DNA from: Perkinsus olseni
Lineage: Eukaryota; Perkinsozoa; Perkinsida; Perkinsidae
Direction of reading: 5' to 3'
Length of the DNA stretch: 64,000 nt
Assembly (NCBI GenBank): GCA_013115135.1
Contig: JABANP010000113.1
Span: 62,001 to 126,000 of the forward strand
In this document: one piece after another, positions 33,106 through 44,754 of the stretch
Position numbering within the stretch: the stretch's first letter is position 1
Layout: each line of letters begins with the position of its first letter
Program-made: the position numbers and the translations under genes
The notes under the pieces: model-generated
Told to the model about the DNA's origin: nothing
What the model saw: the letters and a program-made list of their open reading frames with translations, nothing else
Database searches by the model: none

Positions 33106-34560
33106 TCAGTTCTTACGAGTTCGATCCGGCCGCACGGGACGGCCAGTCTTATCAGAGCGAAGTCTGAAGTAGCATCGTTTGCAGCAGAAGGTCGGGTTAT
33201 TGGGCAGCACGGGGTCGTTCAGGACGACCATGTTAGCATACGCGGTGTTGCATAACTGAGAGAAACTGTTCGCTGAGACCGGCAACACCCTCACCACGCA
33301 TCGAAACTGCTTCGAAAAAGGACCCACCGAGCACATTTTCAAGTAGAGCTTCTGCTTCTGGTGCGTCCGTAATGGGTACGCTTCGCGTACCTGTGAGGAG
33401 CTGATGGATCCTCCTAGATGCCGAGGACTTACGAGGGAGTGGACTCGACCGTCGAGTAGGAGTAACGTTGGTGAAGTAAACTCGCTCCTCCGTATTGGTG
33501 TAGTGGAGATAATAACAACACGTTGAATGCGCCTTGGGAGACGACCGATAGAGACGTTCCACACTAAGGGAACGTGCCAATGACCAGAAGAACACGGCCA
33601 AGGAAACCTCATGCCTACGCTTCCTGGACGGTCGTCGAACGCATCTCGGCAAAGTTGATTTCAGGCAGGGCTGCTCGATCTCTCGGTGTGAAGTTGGCGT
33701 CGTGCACTCGTAGCCAGTTCCTAATATGCCCTTCATAGTCTACTGGCCTGCAAAAGCAATACTCAAATCATTGAGGAGCGAAAGAGAGGTCTACTTATCG
33801 TTCGACGAGGGTTCTATCTGGCGAGTCCGTGTAGACCGCATCGCCCATGACAAAACATGCTGATTTGGCGTACTTCGGACCATCGAAAACTCTGTCGGCC
33901 AAGAAACTGAAGCTATCTCGCAGGTCCTTTAATGTCTGACTGCCCGAGGACGTCGAAGGACTCTACATGGTCGTTTTTACGGAAGTTCCTCTGGTCCGTA
34001 TGATAAATATCGACCGAGACGACCACTTCGCTGCCGTCTGGCATCCTGTGGAGGCCCTCAGGACCATCAACATCCTCCTCGGCAAGCCTCACTAGTTGCG
34101 CATAGTCAGAGGGCAAGCCGCTCCGGTTAGCCTTGAAAAGCGCTACCCGGCGCATCTCGTTGTGTGAGATGGGCATCTTATCCTCGCCTCCACCGTAGTC
34201 CTGCTTCAGCCTCTCCGAAGCCAAATGCCCGACTCTTCGGAATCGATCGGCCCGCAATTCTCGCAGGGTAGGAGGCTCCGAACCATCCGCCACGCAACGG
34301 TCCAAGATCTGATTGGCCTCGGCCATGCACGAAGGGAACTGGATGTCAGCGCTCGTCGACACGTCGTCAATCCGCATACTCGGATCGACAGGAGGAGTGA
34401 AGCCCCGGGATAGCTCTGCAAAGGCCGCCAGAGCCCCTCGAGTGTCATCGGCCCACTGAGACAGGCCTCCTTCGTCCAACACCGAATCGCGGTTATCGGG
34501 CTCTGGAGACCAACCCGCCGAGGCGATGGAGGAAAGGGAGAGTCTCGAAGACTCCGACGA
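33106..34560 (-). CDS. SNAPC3: SNAPC3/SNAP50-like snRNA-activating complex subunit
   Basis: SNAPc binds the proximal sequence element of snRNA genes. The ATG at 34560 opens MESSESSRLSLSS. The conserved part begins VVSVDIYHTDQRNFRKNDHV, FDVLGQSDIKD-LRDSFSFLADRVFDG (about 34000-33880), FVMGDAVYTD, then after an intron DYEGHIRNWLRVHDANFTPR (about 33740), RVVIISTTPIRR (about 33510), and the C-terminal zinc-binding part: NTAYANMVVLNDPVLP then PTFCCKRCYFRLRSDKTGRP to a stop at 33106. Motif order and final C-x2-C fit the family. One extra base near 33925-33930 shifts the frame in the middle of the first exon; further joins are approximate. It could be a pseudogene or an assembly error. Confidence 0.65.
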
Positions 34561-34720
34561 CTCCATACTATGAGAATGATACTGACATAACGAACAGCAT
34601 GGTCCACCAGGCTTCAACAAAACAACCAGCAAAAGTCAGAAACATCGTCATGCCAGGACGGAGCTTCTCTTCACCATTCACCAACAGCCGTCAACAATCT
34701 CCGGAAGGCTTTCATGTCTG

Positions 34721-35576
34721 TTAGCAAATCATCTGAGGCGACTGGAAGGTCGAGGAGAAGAGGATAACGGTCTCATTGGGCCTATCACCTGGCTGCAGAC
34801 CGGCGATCACTGGGGAGTCTCTATCATATGCCCGACCCATCTCCTTAGCCTGCATGGTAAATAATAGCCCTATTGGAAAGTGGATGACCTCACTTTGTCC
34901 GGAGTCATGGACTGCGGCTGTGCGCAGAAAAGGACTCTCTTATCGTTCATTCGATATACTTTGAACCACCCCTTGTCAGATGATGTCGAGAAGCCCTCAC
35001 CTGGCAAGCGGCAGGAGCTGAAGATCAAACCGGCGATACCCCTGCTCATCACCTGTCACCACTATGCCGGGGAATGCTCGTTGGAGGGCATTCCGCAAAG
35101 TAAAGTAGACCTCAGTTTCTGCGACAAAACATCGCCATCAGGCGCCGAGCAAAGATGAGCCCGTCCGACCGACCAGCGAATGGCTCGTATACGATATGAA
35201 TCTTCGTATTAGACTTGTCCAGCGTGGGGTTGTTGAAATCAGTCTGGTAGTACGTCTTGGAGAAGTACTTCGTACTATAGTACGGCCAACTGAGGGTTGA
35301 TGATGAATGCTAGGTAACGACCAGGCAAGGTCCAAGCCAGGCCAACAGCAACCGTCAGTTCCTAGTCATGCGGGACCTCTAGTTAGCGACTCACTTCTTC
35401 CTGGTTGACCTGTTCTTCAATGTAGATGGTCGTATTCGCCTATCCGCCATAGTATGGGGTTTATCCTTGAACATCCATACTGCCTTACCATGGCTAGGTA
35501 GAGGTCCATCAGTCAGACAGCGGACACCGACAGGTCGTGAGAAGGCCACTTGCCGGGTGGACAGTAATATGCTCAT
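34721..35576 (-). CDS. hypothetical protein, about four exons
   Basis: The ATG at 35576 opens MSILLSTRQVAFSRPVGVRC, possibly an organelle-targeting start. Further coding pieces are YYSTKYFSKTYYQTDFNN (about 35280), IVYEPFAGRSDGLIFARR (about 35190), EVYFTLRNALQRAFPGIVV (about 35110), and a last exon with EVIHFPIGLLFTMQAKEMGR to a stop near 34721. Not recognised. It lies between SNAPC3-like and the epimerase on the same strand. Confidence 0.4.
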
Positions 35577-35972
35577 ATGAGAAAGTTTCTCAACTAAGAC
35601 GTAGCAGAAGTGAACTCATCTCCAATAGATTCTCTGGAGGGCATCGAGCCACACACTCAGGCGGAGGTAACCTCGAAAGTGTTGCATACATTCGGTCAGA
35701 GAGGGCGAGAAGATTACCAGGTTCTGGCTCGGTGCCGTATACAACGACATCGGATCGAACCCGGAGTCGACAGGAAAGCAAATGCTCTAACAAACCGTGA
35801 CGACAACACGACCGTTCGATGAGACCACCACCGTCATCTTTTCGACTAGAACTCGGGAAGAACAGCAGATTGGAAACACCAAGAGACTTGGCCAGCAATC
35901 AGTCATGCCATACAGTGTCGAGTATCGTGATTAACAGGGGGCACCGAGTTGCTAACGTGCCATCGAACAGCT

Positions 35973-37566
35973 TCACTCGCCCTTCGTGGAGGCAAGCCAG
36001 TGATCAGTCACAGCGTCCGGGTATCGTCGAGCAACTTCGCTCCGCCAGTAGTTAAGGACATCTTTGACGGTCTGTTGAATCTCATTGGCTGGCATCCATC
36101 CTGTTAGGTTGCGCAACTGACAGCATGATACCATCAAAGGGCAGTAGGCGCTGTCATGTCCACCTTGGCGTTGTCAGCGATGAGCACAGCTTCATCATAG
36201 GCCCGCATTCTACTCTCATCCTGCCTCAGCTCAATGCGTGGCCCTATAGGAGACTCAGCCAGCACTAGACGGAGGAGTTGTTCGGTGGACAGGACCTAGC
36301 GGGGAGGCTGCAGAGAGCCATTCCCCGGGAGCGGACCCCATTGTGTCGACTAGAATCGAACTCCGCAATCTGATCATCGATCCCCTGTGCATCTTCTTCA
36401 GCAGCGGCGACTGCCTCGGCCACGTAGCTGCCCACGTTATACACCTCTCCCGGAGCGGAAGTCTCCAGGACCTGCAGGATGACCCCAGCAAAGGGGATGG
36501 GATCAACTAGGGATGCACCTTGATGAGCTGCGTGGCCGAGTCTCGAACATCAGTTGTGTCTCGACGTGTCTTCAAAGCACCATGCCTGGCCGCAGGACAG
36601 TTCCCACTCCGACAAATCTAGCCCGGCATGCCGACCTTATCACGGGCTCCTGCTTTCCCGCCTTCGATCATGGCAACTTGACGGCAGAACTCCTGCAGGG
36701 CCAATGCCTCGGTCCCACCAGGCGAGACATGGATGAACAACCGAACGGCTACGCAATGGGTTCCTGAGTGGTCGCTGTGGTGGAGCTGACCATATGAAGG
36801 GGCGGAGCCCGAAAGGCCTCCCACCGTGGGCCTTGTGCTGCTGGAGGCATATCATCTCAGTAGCCGCCTTACTGACACCATAGGGAGACACCGGTCCCAT
36901 CGGTGCCGACTCGGGAATAGGTCGTCCGATGTAGTCGGGGCTATCCGATGTACCTAGAGAAGAATTATCCACACCCCACCGTCCATGTCCATGGTACTCC
37001 CATAGACAGTGCTGCTGCTTGCCACTAATACCCGTGCACCCGTACCCCGGAGGGCCTGCATGACATTAGAAGTCCCCTCGACCTGAACCAACTACCAGTA
37101 ACCAGCTGCAGGCCATTCCCCATTCCCTGCTTCTACGTTAGACTTGTAGGTGAGAGTCTCGGACTGGAAGGAGACCCCATTGATGGCCTGAGCGGCGAAG
37201 TGGAATACCATGTGGGGGCGGACCTCTGCTGAGGGCAATCGTCTAGGACGAGCTGTATCGCAACTGACCCCGAATGATGTCCTGTATGCGCTGTGCATCG
37301 GTGAGGTCTCCATAGGTGAGTTTGATATCCTCCAGCACCCCCGCCAGATTACCGAGATTGGCGCGGTACCGCACCAACCCGAACACAGCATAGTGAGGCC
37401 CTTTCTGGAGTCCTCGGACTTGGAGAGCCCCACCTGTGATCAGACCTGCTATCATTACTACAAACTCAGGCCATACCAAAGCCTTAGCGATGTTGGAGCC
37501 GATCATGCCGTTGATGCCCGTTATCCACACACGGACGACCCGTCGTGAGGTGCCTGGTGTGGCCAC
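35973..37566 (-). CDS. NAD(P)-dependent sugar-nucleotide epimerase/dehydratase (GDP-mannose 4,6-dehydratase-like)
   Basis: Short-chain dehydrogenase fold acting on nucleotide sugars in the cytosol. Motifs, right to left: VWITGINGMIGSNIAKAL (Rossmann glycine motif, about 37530), YGDLTDAQRIQDII (about 37270), FHFAAQAINGVSFQS (about 37190), ESAPMGPVSPYGVSKAATEM (catalytic YxxxK, about 36890), LRPFIW, RLFIHVSPGG (about 36740), DTTDVRDSA, GEVYNVGSYVAEAV (about 36440) and LTGWMPANEIQQTVKDVLNY (about 36070) to a stop at 35973. Several short introns or frame changes interrupt it. It shares strand and neighbourhood with the STELLO-like glycosyltransferase, which fits a sugar theme but proves no link. 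Confidence 0.72.
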
Positions 37567-37857
37567 CGTCGGTGGTGTGTAATAGATACTGTACGCTCAC
37601 TGTTGAGAACCCCAGCAGGCGAAGGCACTCCTTGAGGGGGCACTGCCTTGTGGCCGTCCCCATTAGCCATAGCAGCATCAGCCCAGCTGCGAGAATCCCC
37701 AGTGGCAGATGATGCTACCCTTGGCCAACGATACCTGGACCGCAATTACAGTCTTATACCTGCCTACCGCTCTAGCGGCTACGTACCCCAAAGACATGAG
37801 GGCCTCGATCCACCGCTGCACGTGGTAGACCTGAGCACAAGCAGTAATGCTCCTTGG

Positions 37858-39807
37858 TCACGACACCGTCACCGACTGTACGAGAGCTGGAGATAACCGC
37901 ATACTGACCTCATCCTCTTCCACGAAGCCTCTGCGGTATAATTCTACGTAGACCTCCTCGAGGCGAGCAGGTAGAGTGCCTGGTAGGGCTATAGCACAGG
38001 ACACCCACCACACAGACTACCGCTAGTGGGCACCCATTCCGCCAAGAACTTCATCATAGCCTCTGACTTCTTATATACCTACAGAGGGCCCGGTGGGGGC
38101 GCCCAGCAACGAGCATTACATCATCCTCCGCGATAAAGTCAGCAAGATAATCATGAGAGTTTCTGAGCTGCCTTACCCAAGTACGGCCTGCCACGGCCAC
38201 GGAGGCCCCTAGATCCCAGAGGAGCCTTTGCAAGACCTAAACAAGTCGTCATCATCATCATCAGCAGTAGGGGGGCCCTGGCGACATACGAAACTCCGCC
38301 ATATATCACTAACACGTCCGTGAACCTGAGGGGCCCATCACTACCAACGGAGACTCCGAGGTGGGTTACTGTAACAGGGAGGTAGAGTCCCCATAGAGCG
38401 TCATAGTCTCTGAAGAGGCATGCTTGGGCGTTTAGAGGCGTGAAGGCTGGAGCCTTCAGGAGGAAGGCTACTGTAGTGAGCTGGTGGAAATCCACCGGCA
38501 GGGGACCTAGGCCCGACAACAGCCTCAACCACGCGGACCACAGCAGACGCACGGGTTAAGCGGTAGATAGCGTCGAAGTCTGGATCATGATCGGCCAGTG
38601 TCTGGACGACAGCCACCTTCCGCGTCCATGTATCTGACCATGGGCCTGCTGCCCAGACTGGGGTAGGACCCACCTTTCGAAGTGGGCTCTGTTATCGTAG
38701 TTGAGCGTTCTCGACGGATGTATCGCAGTGGAAAGCCTCTAGGCCACAGGACTTCCTCCGGGTGAACGTTGGCCACGCCCGTACCTGATTGCCGGCAACA
38801 AGAGCCTCGGGTAGATCACGGAACGACTACTAATGAGACTAGACCCTACTACTACGACTACTATTGGTAAATACTACTATAAGGATTGAAGACGCTGGGG
38901 ACCGCGGACGTAGCAGAGACTGTTGTGGGGGCCTTCTCAGGACAACCTGCTCGAAGATGGTACCAAAGTTTCGTTACGACGATCCTACAGTCGCCGTTGA
39001 AGACGCCATTGGTGATATCCTCGACACTATCGGTGTAAATGATGTTATCGTCGTCTAGATCGAGAATTTTCTCAGCTCCATGGATGAGGGCGTATCTTTA
39101 GGTACACCACGAGATTCATAGTGAGCAAAGATACTCCCCAACAGCTCTACAGATAAGCCATATTCTTCCGTCCAAAGTGCTTCCACGGCAGCTTCTCCTG
39201 ACATTTGCTATCACTCCCTCTCCTCAGGTCAACTCCCCACCGCAAAGACGCCTCCAATGGCCACTTGGTGCTCGTCATTGAGGAAGACAGCCCTCGAGGC
39301 CGCAACGTGTTTCTTGAGGTCAGGCCAGAGCTCTCTAGGTCCCTTCTTGTCCCCGGCCACGACCATGCACCTACTAGTGATATCAGACTGCCCCCTGGCA
39401 CTCCGCTGTGTACCAATGCCCCGGTGGTCAACATCGCATCAGCAGCAACTCTGGGGCCATCGGGCAAATCCTCAGAAATGGTCGTGATGGCTATCCAATT
39501 GGCGCCTGCAGACGACCGGACTCCAGGCGAGGCAAATTGTGCGATGAGCAACATTGTGTACCACAGATCGAATAACTACCGAGAAAGGCTACTCACAGCA
39601 AGGCTCTCCACCACTGCACTTTGACCCTACGTTGCCCATTCTTCGGTGCTCCCTCGTCCGATGCAGATCTGGTGAAAGCTGCTCGTCCTCGTCCTGTGTA
39701 ATGTACTACCCGTCGAATATCCTTCCGCCAGTAAACTCGCGTTTGATATCCTCAGTGAAGAGTCTCCCGCTGACTCCCTCCAAAGACGGAGACTTTCCCG
39801 CTGCCAT
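37858..39807 (-). CDS. STELLO-like glycosyltransferase (DUF288 family)
   Basis: Golgi-type family related to plant STELLO proteins. Right to left: WIAITTIS (about 39500), VVAGDKKGPRELWPDL (about 39360-39320), AVFLNDEH (about 39280), RYALIHGAEKILDLDDDN (about 39090-39040, the DDD metal site), VAVVQTLADHDPDFDAIYRL (about 38610-38560), APAFTPLNAQACLFRDYDAL (about 38450-38400), LPVTV, VSYVARAPLL (about 38280), RNSHDYLADF (about 38150) and LPARLEEVYVELYRRGF (about 37960-37920). The match is by ordered motifs known for the family. Several short introns. The N-terminal start (39807 or further right, with a Lys/Glu-rich coil at about 39840) is not fixed. Confidence 0.68.
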
Positions 39808-40793
39808 GGTCGCCAGCTAGCTTCGCTTCGAGCTCTACAACTTTTGCTTTCAACGAGTCGATCTCGTTCGGGGCGGGCGCGGGGTACTAAACGTCATTTC
39901 GTTTCGACAGTCCGTATCAGCACATAATACCGTGAGACCTTCATCCCCTATTAGTGCTTCTCTGGCAAGAGAGTAGATGCCCTCACCATCTCCATCATCA
40001 CTGCTGCTGACCACCTCCAACAAGGCTACAGTTGAAAGTACGCCTGCCACGGAGAGTGTATAGTAAATGCTTTCTCGAGTAGCTCACCAGGGCGTTCTAA
40101 AATCCCAATCGAGAGGCCGCAGCAAACCGATATTCGAACTCAGTATCCATTTTACCAATCGGGAGTGGTCCCGGGATCGATTCCCAGTCTCGTCATCGGT
40201 TTACTAAACGGCTTTTATTGACGAGAAATCCCGATTTCGGGAATACGGAGGGTCCGTGTAGAATGGAGGAGGGTGAGCTTGACTACGAATCATGCATAGG
40301 GTGAGGACCACTACGCCAGTGCCAATCGTACTTGGGATAATGGCCTGGTCTCTGTCGTTCTCCTACCGGATCTTTGCCGCTAGGAGTTACGAAGGAGCAC
40401 ACTCCTCTTGAACGACACGACGAACATTTTGAATGGTCGTGAACACACCCGAGGCTGCTGCCCACTGTGTCCCTTCCCTCACTACCGATTAATGTAATGA
40501 TTGCCGATGATGCTATTATCATGATATGCCGAGTTGACAGAAGGGCCATGGAGTGAAGAAGACCACAACTACGCCCCGCCACCAGCGACAGATTCCAGGG
40601 CGGGCGCGCTGATGATCGCTCCGCCGGCCGAAGATGGGTAGGGGGGCGGAAGAGATGTAGGGCAAGCGCATAGAATGTTGTAGAAGGAGCTACATAATAT
40701 CGAGGGGGGTGTGAGGTCGTCTTTCCGGGGGCAATAGGAATTAAGATATCGGAGTTCAGCTCAGTTTTGTTGTCGAGTGTTGACAGTGCTGTA
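39808..40793. other. divergent intergenic region before the subtilisin gene
   Basis: Upstream of two genes read in opposite directions. A minus-strand frame at 39850-40050 (Asp/Glu-rich) may be a 5' exon of the glycosyltransferase. A B-box-like stretch (GGATCGATTCC) is at about 40172-40182, and an inverted repeat TCCCGA-TT-TCGGGA at about 40228-40242. No promoter element can be named. Confidence 0.35.
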
Positions 40794-42194
40794 ATGCCTC
40801 GCTTTCTCTTCATCCTCCTTTCATCAGTGGTGCTGATCATACTACCACACCTTGCGGTACTCACAGCACAGCCCGACACGGCAGTCGTTATCATAGAAGA
40901 CTTCAACGGTGATCAAGTCGGTATAGAAGATGTCTTCTACCAACGCCGGATGGTCCTCGGGGGGCAGGTGGGGTATTCACGGGACAGGCTGGACCGATTA
41001 GCAAAGTGCTTCAGAGTGTCTAAGGAATCTACCGCAATAGAGAACTTGAGAAGTATCGGGGCTCAGATAGTCCACGGTGGAAGTCCGGACTGCCCAGCGT
41101 CGGTTGTAGAAGTTTGTGCGTTGGTCGAGGACATAACAAATTATGTAGACTACAGGGAGCTGTCTTGCACTGATGGATCGCAGCTGAGTTCTCCCGCACT
41201 GAGCACAGGTAGGGCGGATGGATCGGTCACTGCTGGAGCGATCCTGAGAACCTATCAAAATGTGTTGAGGTATCCTCCTAATGACCCTATATTCCCACGA
41301 CAGAAGAGATTTTTCCAAGCCCTGCGGATTGAGGAGACTTGGGAGGCGGTGCGGCAATCGGGCCTCTCGCGGAAGGATGTCATCGTGAGCATAGTAGAGC
41401 ATGGTATACCCGGCGAACATCCCGAATTCAAGGGGAAGCTGCTGAAGGGATACGACTTTGGTGGCGACAAGAATAAGTCGATCGTGGAGGATGATGGTCA
41501 CGGTATCGCGATGGCCGGTATCATCGCCGCGAACATCAATAATAGGATAGGTATCGCTGGAATCGCTGACAAAGTCAAACTGCGTCCCATAGATGACGTG
41601 AACCCAATAACGGGTAAGGCCGCTTTGTCCATGACAATGCGAGCGTTGGAAGTGGCCCTTCGTTTCAAGAAGGACGACGTTATACTCTTTGCTGCTGGAT
41701 ATCCGTATGAGCAGAAAACGGCCCTACTTTTCAAGCGCGTGCTGGAGAAAGTTGTAAAGAGGGGTATCCTGTTCCTAACGGCCGCTTCCAACGAAGACGA
41801 TGCGGATGGCATGGAAGAGTTAATCTTGCCGTGCTCATTAGCGAATGGTATCCAGGGGGTCCTCTGCATCGCGGCAACCACTGCAAGCGATCCTTTCGTC
41901 CTTGCGAGGAATAGCTCAAAGCTTGCTAGTTTTGGAGCACCCGGCACCGATGTGTGGTTACCAACACCGAAGCGAGACGGAGACGAGTGGGTATACAGAG
42001 AACGTGAGGGCTCATCGGCTGCGGCTGCAGCTGTTGCTGGTATAGTCGCTCTGATGAAGAGTTTCAACAACTTCAAACCGAGGGATATCGAGAGGATACT
42101 TCTCAACTGTACTGAGGGTAGAGTCCGAACGAAAATGGAGTCGAGATGCTGTATGGAGTACTCCGATCTGATCTTGCAGTCAGTCAAGCAATAG
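40794..42194 (+). CDS. subtilisin-like (S8) secreted protease homologue, catalytic Asp replaced
   Basis: 466 residues in one exon; ATG at 40794 opens a signal peptide (FLFILLSSVVLIILPHLAV). A propeptide-like region of about 140 residues precedes the S8 domain. Catalytic positions: the usual Asp context (VAVLDTG) reads VSIVEHG with Glu at residue 202; His 236 (DDGHGIAMAG), oxyanion Asn 333 (TAASNE) and Ser 408 (GSSAAAAAVAG) are kept. Secreted S8 proteases are known products of Perkinsus, but this copy may be weak or inactive because of Asp to Glu. A paralogue at 61.3 kb shows that the last 25 or so residues are frameshifted here: one base is missing near 42132 (ACGAAAATGG against ACGAAGAATGG), giving a Cys-rich substitute tail. 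The upstream in-frame TTG at 40767 is not needed. Confidence 0.85.
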   Translation: MPRFLFILLSSVVLIILPHLAVLTAQPDTAVVIIEDFNGDQVGIEDVFYQRRMVLGGQVGYSRDRLDRLAKCFRVSKESTAIENLRSIGAQIVHGGSPDCPASVVEVCALVEDITNYVDYRELSCTDGSQLSSPALSTGRADGSVTAGAILRTYQNVLRYPPNDPIFPRQKRFFQALRIEETWEAVRQSGLSRKDVIVSIVEHGIPGEHPEFKGKLLKGYDFGGDKNKSIVEDDGHGIAMAGIIAANINNRIGIAGIADKVKLRPIDDVNPITGKAALSMTMRALEVALRFKKDDVILFAAGYPYEQKTALLFKRVLEKVVKRGILFLTAASNEDDADGMEELILPCSLANGIQGVLCIAATTASDPFVLARNSSKLASFGAPGTDVWLPTPKRDGDEWVYREREGSSAAAAAVAGIVALMKSFNNFKPRDIERILLNCTEGRVRTKMESRCCMEYSDLILQSVKQ

Positions 42195-44235
42195 CCGAGG
42201 CTCGCTGGGGATTGGCCGCTTAGATGATATCAGTGAGGGCCCGAGGTTCAAGGTGCCCTGGCTTCTGCCGTGTGAAAGCTCGCGTGAAAGCTCGTGTGAA
42301 TGACGATAATAAGTGCTGTGATTCATGTCATTGTGATGAGCCTCTTGCGCTGTTGAGTTGTAGATGGGGTCACACGGGCACTGTTGTCTATTCAAGCTTT
42401 CAGCATGGCTTCTGTGTAATCGTAGAACAGGCTCGACAAAGGTCGGCAGTACTCCAATAGCTTAGCAGCTAGTAGACCGTTCATGGCCATCAGTTTGCTT
42501 GCCTGGTGGCGGTCACTGGCCGGCCTTCTTGCACCAGTCAGAGCTCAATCATCTCGTCAGTGACAGCATATCCTATTGGACTCCAGCGTCGTATGAGGCC
42601 GACATGGATGATTGCTCCTCCCAGATCGTTTTGTTGTTGTTGTCACGATGTTATGGCCTCGGGGTGAGGTTTTCGACCACGCCACCGTCCATACTGCAGT
42701 CCGTTGGAGCGTTCGAGATGTAATGGAGTTTTTAAAGGGCCTCAAGTAAGACCTAGGGTAGGGACTCGATCGTTGTTCATCTCCGAGATTAGGAAGTCGA
42801 TTCCCGGCACGGCAGTACTACGGACACGGTTCCTGGACTACTGTGCGGATCCGGGCGAACATACACCCCATCTTACCCAGGCGGAGGCACTCGCGTAGGG
42901 ACCACTACCAATGGTTCTCTCGGAATCATTACGGTTGCCGTTCTCGATGTAGATACTGGACGGTATTCTCGAATATCAATCGAGCCGTCTTCCCCTCCTC
43001 TGCCGGCAGCAGCGGCAGCAGTGCTTCGCTGAAAACCTCGGCGTCATTGGGTGATGCTAATGACTGGTGTGATATACGCGTTCTCGGAGTACTACTCTTT
43101 CTACAGGTAGTGGGGTGTAGTCGAGGCTGAATCGTTACCATCGCTCGTAAGATATTCGGTGGGAGCAGTTTGCTCATTGCCTTGAATGGTAGGAATGAAA
43201 CGTGAAATCTTTCCTAGGGGAGGAGATGGCCTACTGGCCCGTCTGGAGGACCTGGGGTGATCAGGAGCGTGTCGTCGCCGTCCATGCGCGAGAGTGATGC
43301 GTTCAGTTTTTGCCAGGCCCCAAGCTACTCTCTGCGCAAACTGAACTGAACTCCGCTGAATTGATCTTATCCCTGGTGGAATGTCTAGGCTCATTATTAG
43401 ATTCGCAGTCGTCTAGTAAATAGAGTGGACACAGACACGGTCGTTCCTCGGTCCTTCGAAGCCTCCCTCAGATCCTACCGTATTCTCGTAACCTTAGACA
43501 GGAGTCATTCAGAAGAGGGACAGCAGCAGGGGAATCCTGGGTCCAGGGCCCTTCCGGACGGTAGTATTCGGGGAAGTGAGGATCCCCTACTGGGATAAGC
43601 ACATAATGGTGACACGCACACGTCACCCTGAAAGTTTCACGCCCACTCACCGGCCACTGCCCATCGTCGTAATGCGTTATGACCCCGTCTGGTGTCTACT
43701 AGGGTGGTCGATCTAGCCGCATGTGCTTCCTTTCAGCGTCAACGGCCGCTCATTCACCCCGTTCCCAGTCCCAGGTAGTAGTAATAGCATCAGCATGCCC
43801 TTTGAGGTCCCCTGTATTGGATTCTCTCAGCAATCTCCTCGAGGATCGATGGTCACGTCATCGCAGATCAGTGGTGGGCGAATTGGGCGGGATAACCAGC
43901 AGGCCATTGGGTTCATAAGTTGATGCAGCAGCTGGGAAAGGATCTGCCCGTTACCCTCACCGTACAAAGCAGTCACTTCATGCGCGAACGTTTCGTGGTG
44001 TATTCTCAGCCCAGCTACTACTCAATGGCTCGGGTTTGGTTCTCAGGACACACTGTGCCAGCCTGTTGCGGATAGTATGTCAATGTTTTGAGGACCCTAG
44101 GCGCTGGTGGCCCATCATTTGGGTCGCCCTGCTAGACCCTTCACGAGGCCGTGTTTGCGCTGAGCGGCGCCTCATCCTTGCGGAGTCGTATTTCCAGTAG
44201 CCCTAGTATTGCATTCGAGAAGCTACAGGTAGGGT
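41580..44235 (+). repeat. segmental duplication, copy 1
   Basis: Aligns collinearly with 61318-63965, about 85-95 percent identical by eye in the best parts. Begins inside the subtilisin gene and runs through the downstream exons. Differences include small indels and the absence of a block of about 155 bp that copy 2 has at about 63673-63827. Homology ends where the palindrome-rich tract begins. Confidence 0.9.
42680..44230 (+). CDS. gene of unknown function downstream of subtilisin, copy 1, probably decayed
   Basis: Coding-like exons shared with copy 2: VHTAVRWSVRDVMEFLKGLK (42691-42750) before a GTAAG intron, which resembles the start of a SAM domain; a Gly-rich exon with ITVAVLDVDTG (about 42930); VTIARKIFGG (about 43135); SAELILSLVECLGS (about 43355); and VPCIGFSQQSP to IGRDNQQA (about 43810-43910), open in both copies. 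Compared with copy 2 there is a stop at CTAGTAAATAG (about 43410) and a one-base difference near 43548. The product cannot be named. Confidence 0.4.
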
Positions 44236-44754
44236 AGGGTCTTGTCAAGCCGCTTGACTCAAGCGGTGGCTGGTCGAGGTGACACCAGGCGTCACCTCTC
44301 GTCAAGGGCCTCATCGAATCTAACTTGGTCTGGAATGAGGTAGTTTACCCTCCCTGCTCGGCACCGACAGGGCTGGTCCAATAGACACTGAGAACCTGTC
44401 AACTTGTGAATCGGGTGACCTTCCAGTTACCGACATCTCCAGGGTCTCAAAATCCTTAGCAGGTATCGGTCGTTCGGCCAGGGCAAATTACCCTCTCAGC
44501 GTTGTATGAGTCCGCTGGTTGCCCTCCTGTTTTCCGCGATTGATGTATTGAGTTAGTAACTCATGCATGTTGATTATGTTGCACGTAGTACGTGCGGTAC
44601 GTACAGGTCAGCCGCTTCTGTACCCAAATGGTTGAACCCCTATGGTTCTACTGAGTAGGCTTTACTTCGATCGCTCCATGTGACTTGGCAAGGAAACGTG
44701 ACGTCTGAGATCTGCACAGCCTAAAACCAGGACTATTTGATTGACAGCAGCAGC

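Noticed and set aside
35730..35795. Minus-strand tRNA-Gly-like stretch (GTTAGAGCATTTGCTTTCC with a B box)
   Set aside because: Anticodon and T stems do not pair; resemblance too short to call, although it may be another relic.
40283..40906. 207-codon minus-strand frame upstream of and over the protease start
   Set aside because: No motif; overlaps the protease signal peptide on the other strand.
41498..42187. 229-codon minus-strand frame
   Set aside because: Antisense of the subtilisin domain, which has clear family motifs on the plus strand.
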